Source: an uncultured Gammaproteobacteria bacterium (GTDB taxonomy: Bacteria > Pseudomonadota > Gammaproteobacteria > Steroidobacterales > UBA11654). From it: a DNA stretch of 64,000 bases. This document shows positions 63,440 through 64,000 of this stretch, piece after piece (the stretch's first letter is position 1; every line of letters begins with the position of its first letter). The notes beneath the pieces are model-generated. The model did not search any database and had not been told where the DNA came from. It was given only the letters and a program-made list of their open reading frames with translations. Where the stretch lies: NCBI GenBank assembly GCA_902553145.1, contig CACDKD010000002.1, positions 286,990 to 350,989 of the forward strand. The letters are read 5' to 3'. Both the position numbers and the translations under genes were made by a program.

Positions 63440-64000
63440 TTAGTTTGTGAGTAAAAATTTGGTGATTACCTCGTCATGCAATTCAGGATCCTCATAAAAC
63501 TGCCAACTACCAACGCCTGGAAGCTTTATGATTTTACTGCCCTTGATTCTTTTCTGAAGCCCTACAACATCTCCTGCGTAAATGTCTTCTTCACCCTCAA
63601 GAAGAAGGGTTTCTTTATCTAAATCGTCCAAATTGGGCTGATATCTAAAAATCGCGTAATGCATATCAAACTTTCTTTGTCGATTAATGAGACTGGTTAG
63701 GAATGGTCTAAAAGTGACCTCTGGTGAGGTAGCCTTGGCACTCATGTGTCTGTAAACATCCCATGTCTTATCCAGAAACTCCCCATCCACATCAACCGGA
63801 AGATCTCTGGTCATTGGCCTATCGATCAGAGCTTGAATCTGTTCCTCGGTTAAATTTTCATCTCTTCCAGCGCCTGAGAGAATCAACTTTCCAATTCTTT
63901 CTGGGTGACGAATGCCAAGATTGATTCCAATTGAAGCACCACCATGCTGACCCAAAAAATGAAATTCATCCACGCCAATATTGTCCATGACCTCTAAAAT
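63440..64000 (-). CDS. Alpha/beta-hydrolase-fold protein with His in the nucleophile elbow (5' end cut)
   Basis: The C-terminal 187 codons are visible; the frame runs off the window edge at 64000. The elbow FLGQHGGASIGINLGI has His instead of Ser. The acid is in LLEGEEDIYAG. The usual terminal GxHWxxxEDPE reads GVGSWQFYEDPE, so His is Ser here. This is the second such protein in the window (compare 29856). Confidence 0.85.
   Translation of the reverse strand: MLEVMDNIGVDEFHFLGQHGGASIGINLGIRHPERIGKLILSGAGRDENLTEEQIQALIDRPMTRDLPVDVDGEFLDKTWDVYRHMSAKATSPEVTFRPFLTSLINRQRKFDMHYAIFRYQPNLDDLDKETLLLEGEEDIYAGDVVGLQKRIKGSKIIKLPGVGSWQFYEDPELHDEVITKFLLTN

Overview
The window looks like one contig of a low-GC, streamlined marine gammaproteobacterium, best matched by SAR86-like or related oligotrophic lineages. 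This is an inference from gene content and layout, not from a marker-gene search. The evidence is: the gammaproteobacterial orders uppS-frr-pyrH-tsf-rpsB / map-glnD and tig-clpP-clpX-lon-hup; a Pseudomonas-type Fur; CCA-encoded tRNAs; a huge Oar-like TonB-dependent receptor; many serine hydrolases, VOC-fold enzymes and an M16 protease; very short intergenic gaps with many 1-14 bp gene overlaps; and frequent TTG starts. I see no insertion sequence, prophage, CRISPR array or restriction system.

Layout. 1-4.1 kb (minus): translation and envelope housekeeping (rpsB, tsf, pyrH, frr, uppS, start of cdsA), divergent from map-glnD (4.25-7.7 kb). 7.7-15.1 kb: dsbB/tsaB, GTP-type PEP carboxykinase, dusA coupled to an ABC-2 exporter, a 47-residue membrane microprotein, a secreted two-domain repeat protein and tRNA-Glu. 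15.1-30.7 kb: an accessory block, mostly minus strand (M16 protease, serine hydrolase, acyl-CoA dehydrogenase, DAHP synthase, FAD oxidoreductase, YeiH, SDR, VOC, FetB, second serine hydrolase) running up to tRNA-Ala, a shortened gltX and three small enzymes. 30.9-35.6 kb: a plus-strand operon of DUF1838, MarR regulator, DUF1330, two VOC proteins and an MFS transporter, with a facing DUF6356-VOC pair. This is the best candidate for an undescribed metabolic system. 35.7-40.5 kb: phosphomannomutase, an ArsB/NhaD-type transporter, dnaQ-rnhA and fabI. 40.5-54.6 kb: the tig-clpPX-lon-hup / ppiD-fabI housekeeping neighbourhood, opened by cargo genes placed between hup, tRNA-Val, tRNA-Asp and ppiD. 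54.7-64 kb: the TonB receptor, a deazaflavin-type oxidoreductase, fur, fhs, tRNA-His, ppiB-arsC, a methyltransferase, small proteins and a truncated alpha/beta-hydrolase-fold gene.

Recurring themes. Most tRNA genes are followed on the same strand, 17-61 nt later, by a protein gene, so tRNA promoters probably drive those mRNAs and tRNA processing makes their 5' ends (tRNA-Leu to tig, tRNA-Val to a HupE-like gene, tRNA-His to fhs, tRNA-Ala to a serine hydrolase, tRNA-Asp to a coiled-coil protein). Two alpha/beta-hydrolase-fold proteins carry His in place of the nucleophilic Ser. GltX lacks the usual zinc-binding insert. Ribosomal protein S2 has an Ala/Glu hexapeptide-repeat tail. Functions are assigned from motifs read by eye. 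No database search was run.
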